In this document: piece after piece, positions 8,002 through 18,479 of the stretch
How positions within the stretch are numbered: position 1 is the first letter of the stretch
Layout of the letters: every line of letters starts with the position of its first letter
From: Hyphomonas sp. Mor2
Lineage (GTDB): Bacteria > Pseudomonadota > Alphaproteobacteria > Caulobacterales > Hyphomonadaceae
Length of the DNA: 64,000 nt
Direction: 5' to 3'
Assembly (NCBI RefSeq): GCF_001854405.1
Contig: NZ_CP017718.1
Location: 682,001-746,000 of the forward strand
Program-made: the position numbers and the translations under genes
Notes under the pieces: model-generated
What the model was told of the DNA's origin: nothing
The model's database searches: none
What the model saw: the letters and a program-made list of their open reading frames with translations, nothing else

Positions 8002-9081
8002 TTACGGCGTGCCTTCGCCGTAGACATTGATCGCGTGGCCGTAGGGCAAGTGGCGGTCTTCATCATACCCTGACTGCACTTTGAAACCATCATCCCAGAG
8101 GATGCGCGCTTCCGCGTGGGGGAGGAGCGACTTGACCGAGTCCTGGCTGGCCGTATCCAGCGCCTGGAAATGTTCCCGCAGCCGTTCCAGGCAATAGACG
8201 CGATAGCGCGACACCGGCATGTCTCGGTATTCACAGCCCTGAACATTCATTTCAAAGCGCGACTGGTTGGCGCCATAGGCGGCTGCATTTGATGTCAATT
8301 GTTGAAGATGCGTCTCGCAAATCTCCTTGAGCAGGGGACGAAGCTCCTCTGAAATCTTGAAGATGAAAGCGCCGTCTGGGTCCGGACGGACAGCCCACAT
8401 GCGGGCGACCCACTCATAGACGAGCGGCGCGCGAGTGCGCATGATTTCTTCCGGATCCGGATCCTGGCTGAAGTGCCGGAACATCGGGGCCATGAAGCCA
8501 AAGTCCGCAAGCGACGGCTTTGTCCCCAGAAGGAAAGGACGTTGCTCCAGGATCTGGCTCATACAGTCGAGCGCATTGAGATAGCCCTGTTCGATATGTT
8601 TCCAGGTCGAGGGCGTCAGCCCGTCGCGTTTGGTGAAATGCTTGATCTGGCGCCGCCGGATCATGCGTCGGACGATAAATCGGGGCAGGGGCACCGGGGT
8701 GCTGATCTCGTCCACCAGGATATTCGAGAGAAGCTCGCGGCTATAGGGATAGCTCCAGCGATAATGCATCGCCGAACGCCACAACCATTCGTCGGCATAA
8801 TCTTCCATCAGCATGGCCACAAAGGCGACGACCGGGTCATCCGGCAGAATGGGATTGTCTGGGAGTTCTTTTTCAAGCTCGAACAGGATGGGCGTAGTAT
8901 CGGACATCCAACGGCCGTCCTCGCGATCCACAATTGGCATCTGGATGGAGCCGACCTTCTCTTTCAGCTCGTCTGCCTTGTCATACGGCATGCCGTGCAG
9001 CGTGTACGAGACGCCCTTATAGCGGAGATAAGCTTCGAGCTTGCCGGTATAGTACGACACCCGTGAGCCATAGATCTTCAT
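8002..9081 (-). CDS. Glutathione S-transferase-like protein with long C-terminal extension
   Basis: 359 residues, longer than a normal GST (about 200-230). Residues 1-80 form a thioredoxin-like GST N-terminal domain: KIYGSRVSYYTGKLEAYLR, the cis-proline region IQMPIVDRED, and a DTTPILFELE stretch for glutathione binding. An alpha-helical GST-C region follows (QILEQRPFLLGTKPSLADFG, a clear family motif). The last 120 or so residues are an extension without a family that I recognise. Tyr and Ser at positions 9-11 could serve as the active-site residue. It faces gor tail to tail, which fits a glutathione theme, but the electrophile it handles is unknown. Confidence 0.8.
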   Translation of the reverse strand: MKIYGSRVSYYTGKLEAYLRYKGVSYTLHGMPYDKADELKEKVGSIQMPIVDREDGRWMSDTTPILFELEKELPDNPILPDDPVVAFVAMLMEDYADEWLWRSAMHYRWSYPYSRELLSNILVDEISTPVPLPRFIVRRMIRRRQIKHFTKRDGLTPSTWKHIEQGYLNALDCMSQILEQRPFLLGTKPSLADFGFMAPMFRHFSQDPDPEEIMRTRAPLVYEWVARMWAVRPDPDGAFIFKISEELRPLLKEICETHLQQLTSNAAAYGANQSRFEMNVQGCEYRDMPVSRYRVYCLERLREHFQALDTASQDSVKSLLPHAEARILWDDGFKVQSGYDEDRHLPYGHAINVYGEGTP

Positions 9082-9197
9082 GCCAGCCTCCAGTTCGTGC
9101 GTGAGACTCTAAACTGCGTCGAAGGGGAAAATCTATGCCTAATCTAAGCAGTGACGTGATAGGCAGGAAAGTCTGAGACGCGATGAGAGGACTTTTG

Positions 9198-9719
9198 ATG
9201 GCTCCCCCAATCATGATCATGGGCATCATGGCGTCCGGAAAGTCTCGAATTGGCGAGCAGTTGGCTCAACAGCTGGGGGGCGTGTTCATCGAAGGCGATG
9301 ATTGGCACCCTGCCAGCAATGTTGAGAAGATGCGCGCCGGAATTCCACTCACGGATGAGGATCGCGCCCCTTGGCTTGGTCGATTGGCCGACGAGATTAT
9401 CCGAGCATCCGAGACCGGACAGCGAGTGGTATTTTCCTGTTCAGCATTGAAGCAAACCTATCGCAACCAATTGCGGGCGAGTTTGCCGGGGCTCATGACG
9501 ATTTGTCTGACCGTGGATGCGAAAACGGCCGCTCATCGATCCGGCAGCCGCGCAAGTCACTTCATGCCGGCGGGGCTTGTGGAGAGCCAATTGGCGACGT
9601 TGGAGTTGCCGCAAAACGAGGCGCGGACAGAACTTCTCGATGCGACGCAGGACTTTGAGCGCGTGTTTGAACAGGTTCAGCGGGCCATTGAGCGTCTGAA
9701 GTCTGACGAAGTGTCTTAG
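9198..9719 (+). CDS. gntK: Gluconokinase
   Basis: 173 residues from the ATG at 9198, which has AGAGGA ten bases upstream; the in-frame ATG at 9183 has no ribosome site. It phosphorylates gluconate to 6-phosphogluconate with ATP. The P-loop is MGIMASGKSRIGEQLA (residues 8-23), followed by the family motifs EGDDWHPASNVEKM, GIPLTDEDRAPWL, and VFSCSALKQTYRNQLR. The late segment ASHFMPAGLVESQLATLE matches the conserved HF-x-ss-L-x-SQ-x-xLE signature. No gluconate transporter or Entner-Doudoroff genes are adjacent. Confidence 0.92.
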   Translation: MAPPIMIMGIMASGKSRIGEQLAQQLGGVFIEGDDWHPASNVEKMRAGIPLTDEDRAPWLGRLADEIIRASETGQRVVFSCSALKQTYRNQLRASLPGLMTICLTVDAKTAAHRSGSRASHFMPAGLVESQLATLELPQNEARTELLDATQDFERVFEQVQRAIERLKSDEVS

Positions 9720-9727
9720 ATTCGAGA

Positions 9728-10507
9728 CTAAAGTTCCCCCAAAGCGATATGCACGCGTGAGGTCTGCGCCACGACTTCCGAGACTGGTGTTGGTGTTGAA
9801 TCCGCGAGCGGTCCATTCTCCGGCCACATGGCAAGAAGCGACTCCAGCTCAGCGATAAGACGGGTCGTGTCCTGATCTTCGATGCGACCCGCGAGATCCA
9901 GGGCCACGACCGTGAACCCAAACGCGTCCTGATACTCGCCTGGATCCGTGATTGCGCCATCCGTCACGCCGATCCGGTATTCCTCAAACACGGTGTCCAT
10001 CAGATAGCCAATGACGTCGACCGGGTCGCCGCCCGCATTCTGCTGCATCAAGGCCATATTGGTCTCTGCATCGGCCAGCTGCGGCTCGATCTCGTCGGCT
10101 GGCCGCCCTTGCTCGAGCGCTTCAGAGACCTGAAGAAAGATCTCCTGGTCAAATCCGAGCGCGTCGATCCCCGCCCGTTCAGCTTCATGCGTTTCGGAAA
10201 CAGGGTGCAGTAAGTGTTTGGCCGCCTGATCCGGGGCGCCGGCCCTGAACAGGGCCAGCCCCGCTTCGACGTGGCCGGACATGAAGGCGACGCGCTTCTC
10301 AACGGGCAGCGTGTCCATGCTGTGTCCAGCCTCGCCTTCACCTTCACCTTCACCTTCGCCGCTCTCGCCAGCGTCCGCGATCGCCACAGTTGGCTCCAGT
10401 TCGGAAGTTGAAGAGTCATCCGATGTCTGACCGCACGCGGCTACCGCGCCCGAAGCCAGCGCCGTGCTTAATCCCAGTTTGGCCCAGGTCTTCATGCGGA
10501 GTTTCAT
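9728..10507 (-). CDS. Putative lipoprotein with Gly-Glu repeat linker
   Basis: 259 residues from the ATG at 10507; the frame runs open to 10588, but the signal sequence begins at MKLRMKTWAKLGLS. The lipobox SGAVAACG predicts lipidation and membrane anchoring. A low-complexity linker GEGEGEGE (about residues 50-57) comes from a six-base tandem repeat. The remainder is acidic, mostly helical, with an SMDTLPVEKRVAFMSGHVEA segment and many Met, His, Glu and Asp residues, which might bind metal. The head-to-head neighbour at 10587 is an Fe(II) dioxygenase of the PiuC type, commonly tied to iron uptake; a role here is only conjecture. Confidence 0.7.
   Translation of the reverse strand: MKLRMKTWAKLGLSTALASGAVAACGQTSDDSSTSELEPTVAIADAGESGEGEGEGEGEAGHSMDTLPVEKRVAFMSGHVEAGLALFRAGAPDQAAKHLLHPVSETHEAERAGIDALGFDQEIFLQVSEALEQGRPADEIEPQLADAETNMALMQQNAGGDPVDVIGYLMDTVFEEYRIGVTDGAITDPGEYQDAFGFTVVALDLAGRIEDQDTTRLIAELESLLAMWPENGPLADSTPTPVSEVVAQTSRVHIALGEL
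10337..10360. repeat. Six-base tandem repeat inside the lipoprotein gene
   Basis: Successive CTTCAC-type hexamers (reading GAAGGT on the coding strand) encode the GEGEGEGE linker. The period is a multiple of three, so copy changes would lengthen or shorten the linker without a frameshift. Confidence 0.6.
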
Positions 10508-10586
10508 CGATTTATTTCCTTCGGATATTCTGCAAGATGCCGTAAGCCTTATGCGCTTAATGAAAATCAGTCGCAAGTAGGGAAGC

Positions 10587-11255
10587 ATGCTAATTTCGAT
10601 TTCCGACGTGCTCGATGCAGACGAGCAATCCCTGGTGAACGGCTTGCTTGACGGCGTTACCTGGAAAGATGGCGCAGAGACAGCGGGGCGCGTTGCCCGT
10701 CAGGTGAAGCACAATCTGCAGGCTGACCTGAGAGAGGGTGTGGGCGCAAAAATAGAGGAGATCCTGTCTAAGGCGATTGTTCGGAATCCGGTGCTCCGCG
10801 CTGCGGCGCAGCCGCGCCGGTATTCCTCCCTCCTGCTCAGCAAGACAGAGGCCGGTGGGGGCTATGGTCTGCATGTCGACAACGCCTTCATGGGAACCGG
10901 CGAAATGGCGATCCGAACCGATCTATCTTTCACTTTGTTCCTCTCTTCGCCGGACACTTATGAGGGCGGCGAACTCGTCATCGAACATGCTGGGGTGACG
11001 CAAGCGCATAAGCCAGAAGCGGGCGACCTTGTTCTTTACCCGTCAACCAGCTTGCACGAGGTCGCTGAAGTTCGGTCGGGAGAGCGGCTTGTTTGTGTAG
11101 GCTGGATCGAGAGTCGGGTGCCGCGGCCGGACGATCGCGAGATCCTGTTTGATCTGATCAATCTGAAAGCAGACCTGTCGAAGAGCCATTCGGATCAATC
11201 GCCAGAAATGCTGACCTTGGCGAAAGTCATCGCGAACCTGAAAAGGCGGTTTTAA
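10587..11255 (+). CDS. PKHD-type Fe(II)/2-oxoglutarate hydroxylase (PiuC/YbiX-like)
   Basis: 222 residues, matching the 220-230 of the PiuC/YbiX family. Iron ligands are His96 and Asp98 (GGYGLHVDNAFMG) and His157 (STSLHEVAEV); Arg167 (GERLVC) is in place to hold 2-oxoglutarate. The N-terminal ISDVLDADE and RQVKHN elements and the C-terminal helix region with LT-x-x-x-x-NL-x-RRF also match. In other bacteria the family gene is often next to TonB siderophore receptors; none is seen here. The actual substrate is unknown. Confidence 0.9.
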   Translation: MLISISDVLDADEQSLVNGLLDGVTWKDGAETAGRVARQVKHNLQADLREGVGAKIEEILSKAIVRNPVLRAAAQPRRYSSLLLSKTEAGGGYGLHVDNAFMGTGEMAIRTDLSFTLFLSSPDTYEGGELVIEHAGVTQAHKPEAGDLVLYPSTSLHEVAEVRSGERLVCVGWIESRVPRPDDREILFDLINLKADLSKSHSDQSPEMLTLAKVIANLKRRF

Positions 11256-11348
11256 TCCGTACATTCGATCGGGTGCGGAAATCCGTTTTTACAAACGCGT
11301 GCGCCTGACGTATCTCCGTCTGCAAACTGGATTACGGAGAAGTGTGCC

Positions 11349-12236
11349 ATGAAAATCGGATTTGTGGGGCTCGGGAATATGGGGGCCGGGATGTGCGCGA
11401 ACCTTGCGGCCGAGGGGCATGAGGTGACCGCGTTCGATCTGAATTCCGACGCCGTTGATGCTGCCGTTCAGGCTGGCGCCGCGCGGGCGGACTCCCTGGC
11501 TGAGGTCGCCACCGGCGCGGACGTCGTCGTGACGATGCTGCCCGCGGGCAAACATGTGTTGTCGGTCTATTTCGGAGAGGAGGGCGTCGCCGCCCACGCG
11601 GCGCCCGGGACGCTTTTCATCGATTGCTCAACAATTTCAGTGGATGAAGCGCGCGAGGCGGCAAACAAGGCGTCAGAGGGTGGGTTTCTGATGGTCGATG
11701 CCCCAGTCTCAGGCGGCACGGCGGCGGCCAATGCCGGGACGTTGACCTTCATGGTCGGTGGGCCCGATGAGGCCTTCGCGCGCGCCAAGCCGGTTCTGGA
11801 TGTGATGGGCGCGAACGTTGTGCATGCGGGCGGGGCCGGCAACGGACAGGTGGCCAAGATTGCCAATAACATGCTGCTCGGCATTTCCATGATTGGCACC
11901 TGTGAGGCGTTCAACCTGGCCGAAAAGCTTGGTCTGGATGCGCAAACCTTTTTCGATATCTCGTCGACGGCGTCTGGTCAGTGTTGGTCCATGACGAAGT
12001 ACTGTCCGGCGCCTGGCCCGGTTCCAGCGGCACCGTCCAACAATGAATATCAGCCTGGCTTTGCGGTCGCGATGATGCTCAAGGATCTGCGTTTGGCGCA
12101 GCAGGCAGCTGGCGGGATCGATGCGTCGACGCCGCTCGGAGCCCAGGCCGAGGCAATCTATGCGCAACTGGACGAGGATGGCTTTGCTGGACTCGACTTT
12201 TCCGGTGTCATGCGGCGTGTGCGCGGAGAAATCTAG
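11349..12236 (+). CDS. mmsB: 3-hydroxyisobutyrate dehydrogenase
   Basis: 295 residues, normal for the family. It oxidises 3-hydroxyisobutyrate to methylmalonate semialdehyde in valine breakdown, using NAD. The N-terminal dinucleotide fold begins IGFVGLGNMGAGMCANL, the substrate loop is FIDCSTISVDEAR and DAPVSGGTAAANAGTLTFM, and the catalytic lysine is in GNGQVAKIANNMLLG near residue 170. The MV/QCW element (SSTASGQCWSM) distinguishes it from tartronate semialdehyde reductase and favours the HIBADH assignment. No other valine degradation gene is adjacent, although a crotonase and acyl-CoA dehydrogenase occur further on. Confidence 0.92.
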   Translation: MKIGFVGLGNMGAGMCANLAAEGHEVTAFDLNSDAVDAAVQAGAARADSLAEVATGADVVVTMLPAGKHVLSVYFGEEGVAAHAAPGTLFIDCSTISVDEAREAANKASEGGFLMVDAPVSGGTAAANAGTLTFMVGGPDEAFARAKPVLDVMGANVVHAGGAGNGQVAKIANNMLLGISMIGTCEAFNLAEKLGLDAQTFFDISSTASGQCWSMTKYCPAPGPVPAAPSNNEYQPGFAVAMMLKDLRLAQQAAGGIDASTPLGAQAEAIYAQLDEDGFAGLDFSGVMRRVRGEI

Positions 12237-12257
12237 GCGAGGCCTGGACCGCGCCGA

Positions 12258-13448
12258 TCAATCCAGGAGAACGCAATCCACTTGATCCCCTGCGACGCAA
12301 GCTGCGGCGCCAACGGCGCGATGGATCAGGACGTTGGACGTCACGAAGGGCGAAAGTAGAGAGCTGTCCTGATTGCCGGCTGGCATCACGACGCGCTCGC
12401 CGGAGTCCGAGAAACTCATTCGCCCGCGAAGGAAGGACTCGCGTTGACCATTGGCGTTGAGACCCTCCGATAAGCTCGCCGAGACGATCGTTTGCAGATC
12501 TGTGCCGCCTAGCAACCGTTTGACGAGGGGCTTCAGGAACAAGTGGGCACAGACCAACGCTGAGGCAGGGTTGCCCGGCAGCCCGAGCACGAGACGATTT
12601 CGCGCCCGCGACATCCAGGTTGGTTTTCCGGGACGTACCGCGACTTTTGTGAAAATGGGTTCGAAGCCGAGCTCTGTGAAAACCGATTTCATATGATCAT
12701 GATCACCGACAGAAGCGCCGCCGACTGGGACGAAAACATCGGCTTCAGCTGCGCTTTCAATCTGCGCCCTAATCGCGCTCGGATCATCCGGCGCGATCCC
12801 TAGATTAATGACGGTGCCGCCCCAGGCTTCGATCAAAGCTGTCAGCGAATACTCGTTAGAAGCGATGATCTGTCCCGGCTCCAGCTTCGACCCCGGCGGA
12901 CGCAATTCATCTCCATTGGCGAGCAGAGCGATGCGCGGCGATCGTTGCACTTTGAGCTCAGCCAGGTTGGCGGCGGCGCAGATGGATAGCATTCGTGCCG
13001 ATAGGCGTGTTCCTTCCGGGATCAGGACGTCGCCTGCTCGGAAGTCGATCCCGGCAGGCCGAATGTGGCGTGAAGACCCCTGTGCGTCTTGAATGGTGAT
13101 CTGGTCGCCTTCGCGTACGACATCTTCCTGGATGACGACATGGTCTGCGCCCTCAGGGATTACAGATCCCGTAAACACTCGGACGCACTCGGCTTGACCG
13201 ATCATGCCGCTAAACGGATGCCCGGCGGGTGCCTCGCCAATTACCGAGAGGACCGCGTTCAGCTCGGCATCTTCAGAGCGTACTGCATAGCCATCCATCG
13301 CTGACATGTTGTCAGGTGGATGCGTGTGTTGCGCGACGACTGGTGCTGCAAGCGTGCGATTCACTCCAGCCTGCAGGGGGATTTGCTCTGCCTCGTCTAT
13401 CGGGGAAATGGCCGCGATATGCTGCAGCGCTTCGCTTCGTGAAATCAC
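12258..13448 (-). CDS. moeA: Molybdopterin molybdenumtransferase
   Basis: 396 residues, typical for MoeA. It inserts molybdate into adenylated molybdopterin. The signature NMSAMDGYAVRSED (about residues 47-60), the DHVVIQEDV segment, and the GGASVGDHDHMKSVF motif with catalytic acids are present, followed by LGLPGNPASALVCAHLF. The usual TGDEL loop reads ANGDELRPPG. The start is GTG at 13446-13448, directly abutting the stop codon of the exporter upstream, so translation is probably coupled. Confidence 0.95.
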   Translation of the reverse strand: MISRSEALQHIAAISPIDEAEQIPLQAGVNRTLAAPVVAQHTHPPDNMSAMDGYAVRSEDAELNAVLSVIGEAPAGHPFSGMIGQAECVRVFTGSVIPEGADHVVIQEDVVREGDQITIQDAQGSSRHIRPAGIDFRAGDVLIPEGTRLSARMLSICAAANLAELKVQRSPRIALLANGDELRPPGSKLEPGQIIASNEYSLTALIEAWGGTVINLGIAPDDPSAIRAQIESAAEADVFVPVGGASVGDHDHMKSVFTELGFEPIFTKVAVRPGKPTWMSRARNRLVLGLPGNPASALVCAHLFLKPLVKRLLGGTDLQTIVSASLSEGLNANGQRESFLRGRMSFSDSGERVVMPAGNQDSSLLSPFVTSNVLIHRAVGAAACVAGDQVDCVLLD

Positions 13449-14219
13449 TTAGGATCCTCCAAATACGCGCAGCAACAAGCGCACCGCGACAACAAGTATG
13501 AGCGCCGCTGTCAGGCCTTTGACCAGCCGCTCAGGAAACAGGCCCAGCATGAATTTGTGCCCGATCCAGCTGCCAATCAAGACGGCAGGAATCAGCGGCC
13601 AGAAGGAAATCAAGACAGACAGATCAGTGGACGAGGCGAGCGCCAGCGTCTTACCCGCGAGACCGGCATTCGAGTTAGCGGCGATGTAGGCGGTGGCGAG
13701 CGCTGCAATCTTGCGCGGGCTATTCCAGCTCAACAGGTGCAGGACCGGCGCCAGAAAGATGCCGCCGCCTATGCCGACGAGACCGGAGAGATATCCAATG
13801 CCAGCGCCGACGACCGGGGCGATCCAGCGGGATCGTGCTCGGCTCGCATGTGAAGTGTCCGGCGCCGCGCGCAGTGAATTCCATCCCAGATGCAGGCTGG
13901 CGAACAAGAGCGAAAGACCAAGAAGGAGGATGAGCGTCTGATCATCGATTGGCGTCAACCCACCCAGAAAGGCAGCCGGTACCGAAAAAGCCAGGATCGG
14001 CCAAACGTCGGAGTCTGCATACAGGCCGGCACGATGCGCTTTCCACGTGCCGGTGCTGGTCACGGTCAGGTTACAAGCGAGCGAGACGATCGGGACCAGA
14101 CTGATCTGCAGACCGGAAAACACCAGGAGCGCCGTATAGGTGGAGCCGCCGCCAAAGCCGACACTCGAGTATAAAACAGCCGTCACCAGAAATGTGACTA
14201 CGAGCCACACTGGGATCAT
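13449..14219 (-). CDS. TauE/SafE family sulfite/anion exporter-like membrane protein
   Basis: 256 residues from the ATG at 14219 (an in-frame TTG lies at 14246). About eight membrane segments are visible, with the family duplication: SSVGFGGGSTYTALLVF near the start and LSGLVGIGGGIFLAPVL in the second half. Members export sulfite or sulfoacetate-type anions. It shares an operon with moeA and lies opposite moaB/moaC, so it may handle sulfur by-products or oxyanions linked to molybdenum cofactor supply. That link is from position only. Confidence 0.88.
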   Translation of the reverse strand: MIPVWLVVTFLVTAVLYSSVGFGGGSTYTALLVFSGLQISLVPIVSLACNLTVTSTGTWKAHRAGLYADSDVWPILAFSVPAAFLGGLTPIDDQTLILLLGLSLLFASLHLGWNSLRAAPDTSHASRARSRWIAPVVGAGIGYLSGLVGIGGGIFLAPVLHLLSWNSPRKIAALATAYIAANSNAGLAGKTLALASSTDLSVLISFWPLIPAVLIGSWIGHKFMLGLFPERLVKGLTAALILVVAVRLLLRVFGGS

Positions 14220-14331
14220 CGGGATCGCCTTGTAAGCTTCATGCAATTCGCCTGACTAAGTGATGGCCAACGTTCAACAGAGACACTAGCAATAGTGGTC
14301 TGAAACTAAAGACTATCAGGACACAAACATC

Positions 14332-14889
14332 ATGAATGTGCCAGATCTCCCGGCTCCCGCCGGACGCCTTGATCCGGAACTAGACTTTCAAACGCTCAAT
14401 ATTGCCGTTTTGACAGTCTCAGACAGCCGGACACTGGAAACCGACACATCCGGCCAGCTGCTCGCGGACCGGATTGTCGAGGCCGGGCATTCATTGATCG
14501 ATCGCAAGCTGGTCCGTGACGAGATTGATGCGGTGGCCGGACAAGTCCGAACCTGGATCGAGGACCCCAACGTGGATGCGGTCATATCGACTGGTGGGAC
14601 GGGCCTGACAGGACGCGATATTACCCATGAAGCGGTGACACCTTTGTTTGAAAAACGGATAGAGGGCTTCGATACGGTCTGGCACATGGTCAGCTATCAA
14701 AGTGTGGGTCTGTCCACATTGCTGTCTCGGGCTTGCGCAGGCGTGACGAAAGGCACCGTGATCTTCTGTTTGCCGGGATCGAACGGGGCCTGCAAAGATG
14801 GCTGGGACAAGATTATTCGCTGGCAGCTCGACAGTCGTCATCGGCCCTGCAATCTGGTCGACCTGATGCCTCGATTGACGGAGACCTGA
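14332..14889 (+). CDS. moaB: Molybdenum cofactor biosynthesis protein B
   Basis: 185 residues, MoaB/MogA fold. It catalyses adenylation of molybdopterin ahead of metal insertion. The motifs [37 protein letters not shown] and [20 protein letters not shown] segment ([19 protein letters not shown]) are typical. A 17-residue N-terminal extension ([16 protein letters not shown]) precedes the core. The stop is one base from the start of moaC, so the two are cotranscribed. Confidence 0.95.
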   Translation: MNVPDLPAPAGRLDPELDFQTLNIAVLTVSDSRTLETDTSGQLLADRIVEAGHSLIDRKLVRDEIDAVAGQVRTWIEDPNVDAVISTGGTGLTGRDITHEAVTPLFEKRIEGFDTVWHMVSYQSVGLSTLLSRACAGVTKGTVIFCLPGSNGACKDGWDKIIRWQLDSRHRPCNLVDLMPRLTET

Positions 14890-14890
14890 G

Positions 14891-15373
14891 ATGGCCACCG
14901 GAAACAAACTCACACATCTGGATGCCCAAGGTCGCGCCCGCATGGTCGATGTCGGCGACAAACCTCATTCCCAGCGTACCGCCCGGGCCGAAGCGCGTCT
15001 GCTGGCTTCGCCTACGACGCTCGAGCTGGTGCGCAGTGGTGCAGCCAAGAAAGGCGATGTCATTACGGTCGCTGAAATTGCTGGAATCATGGGCGGCAAG
15101 AAAACAGCCGAGCTCATTCCGCTGTGCCACCCGCTGCCGCTCAGCAAGATCAACGTCAGCATCGAGATCGAAGAGGCGGCCCTCCGCGTCACGACAGAGA
15201 CGCGAACAACGGGCCAGACCGGTGTCGAGATGGAGGCGCTGACCGCCGCAGGAATTGCGGCACTGACCTTGTACGACATGCTCAAGGCTGTCGATAAATC
15301 GATGACCATAGATGGGCTGCGCCTGCTTGAGAAAACCGGCGGCGTGTCCGGCGATTTCAAGCGCGACGATTAG
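14891..15373 (+). CDS. moaC: Cyclic pyranopterin monophosphate synthase accessory protein MoaC
   Basis: 160 residues, the usual length. It converts the MoaA product to cyclic pyranopterin monophosphate. Conserved motifs are [31 protein letters not shown], the [19 protein letters not shown] helix, and KAVDKSM with the catalytic Lys and Asp. It follows moaB by one base. The moaA, moaD and moaE partners are not in the window. Confidence 0.96.
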   Translation: MATGNKLTHLDAQGRARMVDVGDKPHSQRTARAEARLLASPTTLELVRSGAAKKGDVITVAEIAGIMGGKKTAELIPLCHPLPLSKINVSIEIEEAALRVTTETRTTGQTGVEMEALTAAGIAALTLYDMLKAVDKSMTIDGLRLLEKTGGVSGDFKRDD

Positions 15374-15423
15374 GGGGCAGACGGCGACTTGCCCAATTCA
15401 AACCGCAGGAGTAAGCGATCGGC

Positions 15424-16193
<770 letters not shown>

Positions 16194-16197
<4 letters not shown>

Positions 16198-16937
16198 CTG
16201 TCAGCGAGCGCCGTCTGTATCAACGCTTCCACTTGCGTGATGTCCGCGCTGGCTACGAATTCTGTGCCGATGATGAAGTTTGGCGTGCCGGTAATGCCGA
16301 GCGTGCGTGCCAGGCTCTTTGAGTCGGCGACGGTTTTCTGGACGTCGACCGATTTCATATCAGCGCGCATTCGAGCGACATCGACGCCAACAGATTCAGC
16401 AACCTGATCGATGGCGTCTGGGCCAAAGCCGGAACTGTTGTCGAGTTCCATCAAACCCATGTGCATTTCGACATATTTTCCTTGTTTGCCAGCGGCGATG
16501 GCGGCAAGGGCTGCTTTTTCGCTTTCGGTGGACAGGATTGGCAACTCTTTGAAGATCACCCGCACTTGGCCTTCGTACTTTTCAGGGAGATCGGTTGCCC
16601 AGCTCGCAGATCGCTTACAGAACCCGCACCGATAGTCGAAAAACTCGACCACAGTGACTTTCGCATCGGCAGGGCCGATGGAGTAGTCGCCGGGGGTGTT
16701 CAGAAGCTTTTCCTGATTTTCCGCGATCGCATCTCGCGTTCGTTGTTGCTCTTCGAATTGACGTTTCTCGTTCAGGGCGATCAGAGCATCTTCAATGATT
16801 TCAGGGTTTTCCATGATGTAATCATAGACAACCTGCTCGATAGCTTCGCGGCTGGTTGCGTCAATCTGTTCCTGCGCGCAGGCGGGGGTCAAGGCGATGG
16901 CGGTTGCGGCAATGGCCATGCTGAAAGTGCGGTTCAT
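16194..16937 (-). CDS. Exported DsbA-family thiol oxidoreductase
   Basis: 247 residues. An N-terminal export signal ends near [10 protein letters not shown]; the Cys20 context is a weak lipobox, so a soluble periplasmic form cut after ACA is also possible. A helical N-terminal region (residues 25-80, as in Com1/BdbD-type proteins) precedes the thioredoxin fold with redox motif CGFC (Cys104, Cys107) and a cis-proline loop TGTPNFIIG. It likely oxidises or isomerises disulfides of exported proteins. Its stop overlaps that of thiG by four bases. Confidence 0.9.
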
Positions 16938-17036
16938 AATAGGATCCTGAGTCTCTCATCCAGAGTTATTGTTCACGCAGATGATTTAATTGCCGTGAAT
17001 AGCAAGGCTTAATACCTGACAATCGTGTGAGCGGGC

Positions 17037-18398
17037 TCATCGTCTCCGACGCCAGAACACTTCGTTTTCAGGCAGAGCCGGGTCCGTCGCGTTGCGAATA
17101 TCGCTCGCTTGTCGAAACGCCGGCGTATTGGGGGTTAGCTCTCTGATGGCGCGCTGGGCGAAGGCATGGGCGCGCGGATAGTTTCCGATATTATAGGCCG
17201 CCTCCGCCGTCGCGACTTGCGCCATCGGTCGATTGTCCTGCTTCTCGAACACGATGGCGAGCTGCGTCCAGGCGAAAGCATTGTTCGGTTCCGCGATCAG
17301 CGCGTCGCGCAGCGCAGTCTCGGCGAGATCGATATCGCCCTCAAGATTACGCTCGAGCAGGGAACGGGCCAGTGCGACCTGGATCAGGGGATTGTTTGGC
17401 AACAACCGGTTCGCTTCGATCAGCGGCTCGACCGAGTCGGTCGGCTTTCCTGTTTCAAACAGGATTTGGCCCTTCAGTTCGTGGAAAAACGGATTCTCCG
17501 GTTGTTCAGCGATCAGGGAATCGATCTCGCGCAGGGCGGTGTTCAGATCCGCCGCTTTCATGGCTGAAATCGAACGGGCATAGCGTGCAGGTGCAGACGT
17601 ATCCGATGGCGGATAATCGCGAAACACGCGGGCTGGGGGCTCAAGAAAGCCGACCAGCTTGGCTTTCATCATGTCAAACTGCTCGACAACGCGCGGGTCT
17701 TCGGGTTTTTCAGCCAGGCCGGATTCCTCAGCCAATGTCCGCGTCGTCCGTACCCGTTGCGACGACAAGGGGTGAGACCGAAAATACGGAAAGCGCCGGG
17801 CTTCAGAAAGAACTTCCTGATACCGGAACTTTTCGAAGAACTCGACAATGCCCATCGGGGACTGATCCAACGCCACCAAGTACTGCACGGCGCGGGTATC
17901 CGCCATGGCTTCTTCGGCACGGGTGTGAACGAAGAAGTTTAGGGCGGCGAACTGTTGCGAACTCGCGATCAGAGCTGCGCCAGCATCCGGCGCCCCTGCC
18001 GCAATCGCAAGCACGCCAAGTCCGATCGAAATCAAGGCCGGGCGCGAGGCGACGCTGGCTGCGCGCGTCCGCGTCACGGTGTGTCCGCAGGCAATGTGGC
18101 AGGTCTCGTGGGCGATGACCCCTTTGACCTGACGGGCATTGTCCGACGCCATGATCAGGCCCGTATGCAGGTGAATGCGCTGCCCACCCGCGACGAACGC
18201 GTTCAGGCTGGGATCATTGATAATGTACAGGCCAACATCATTCGGTTCCAGGCCCGCCACTTCCAGAATAGGATCGGTCCATTCGCGCAGGGTCTGCTCA
18301 ATTTCCGCATCGCGGATGAGGCTTTGGCTCACGCCCGGCAAAGCGGCGGCGAGCCAGAAAAGGCTTGCGGACAACACCGTCAATATCAGTCGTGGCAT
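17037..18398 (-). CDS. M48 metalloprotease with TPR repeats (BepA-like)
   Basis: 453 residues from the ATG at 18398, chosen because GAGGAA lies eight bases upstream; an ATG at 18413 lacks this. A signal peptide (PRLILTVLSASLFWLAAALPGVSQS) sends it to the periplasm. The zinc site HETCH (residues 97-101) within VIAHETCHIACGH fits the HExxH of M48, with the third ligand in the EEAMADTRAVQYL region. The C-terminal half has TPR-like helices. BepA-like proteins help assemble or degrade outer membrane proteins such as LptD. The role in outer membrane quality control is by analogy. Confidence 0.9.
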   Translation of the reverse strand: MPRLILTVLSASLFWLAAALPGVSQSLIRDAEIEQTLREWTDPILEVAGLEPNDVGLYIINDPSLNAFVAGGQRIHLHTGLIMASDNARQVKGVIAHETCHIACGHTVTRTRAASVASRPALISIGLGVLAIAAGAPDAGAALIASSQQFAALNFFVHTRAEEAMADTRAVQYLVALDQSPMGIVEFFEKFRYQEVLSEARRFPYFRSHPLSSQRVRTTRTLAEESGLAEKPEDPRVVEQFDMMKAKLVGFLEPPARVFRDYPPSDTSAPARYARSISAMKAADLNTALREIDSLIAEQPENPFFHELKGQILFETGKPTDSVEPLIEANRLLPNNPLIQVALARSLLERNLEGDIDLAETALRDALIAEPNNAFAWTQLAIVFEKQDNRPMAQVATAEAAYNIGNYPRAHAFAQRAIRELTPNTPAFRQASDIRNATDPALPENEVFWRRRR

Positions 18399-18479
18399 AT
18401 CGCTATTCCTCATTACAGGCGCAAGCTAAGCAATTGAATGTGGCTTGGCGAGGGCAAGATCTCATTCATGACGGAAATG

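Noticed and set aside
15374..15423. TPP riboswitch before thiG
   Set aside because: The gap is only 50 bases and lacks the conserved riboswitch core sequences. No candidate was seen before thiO either.
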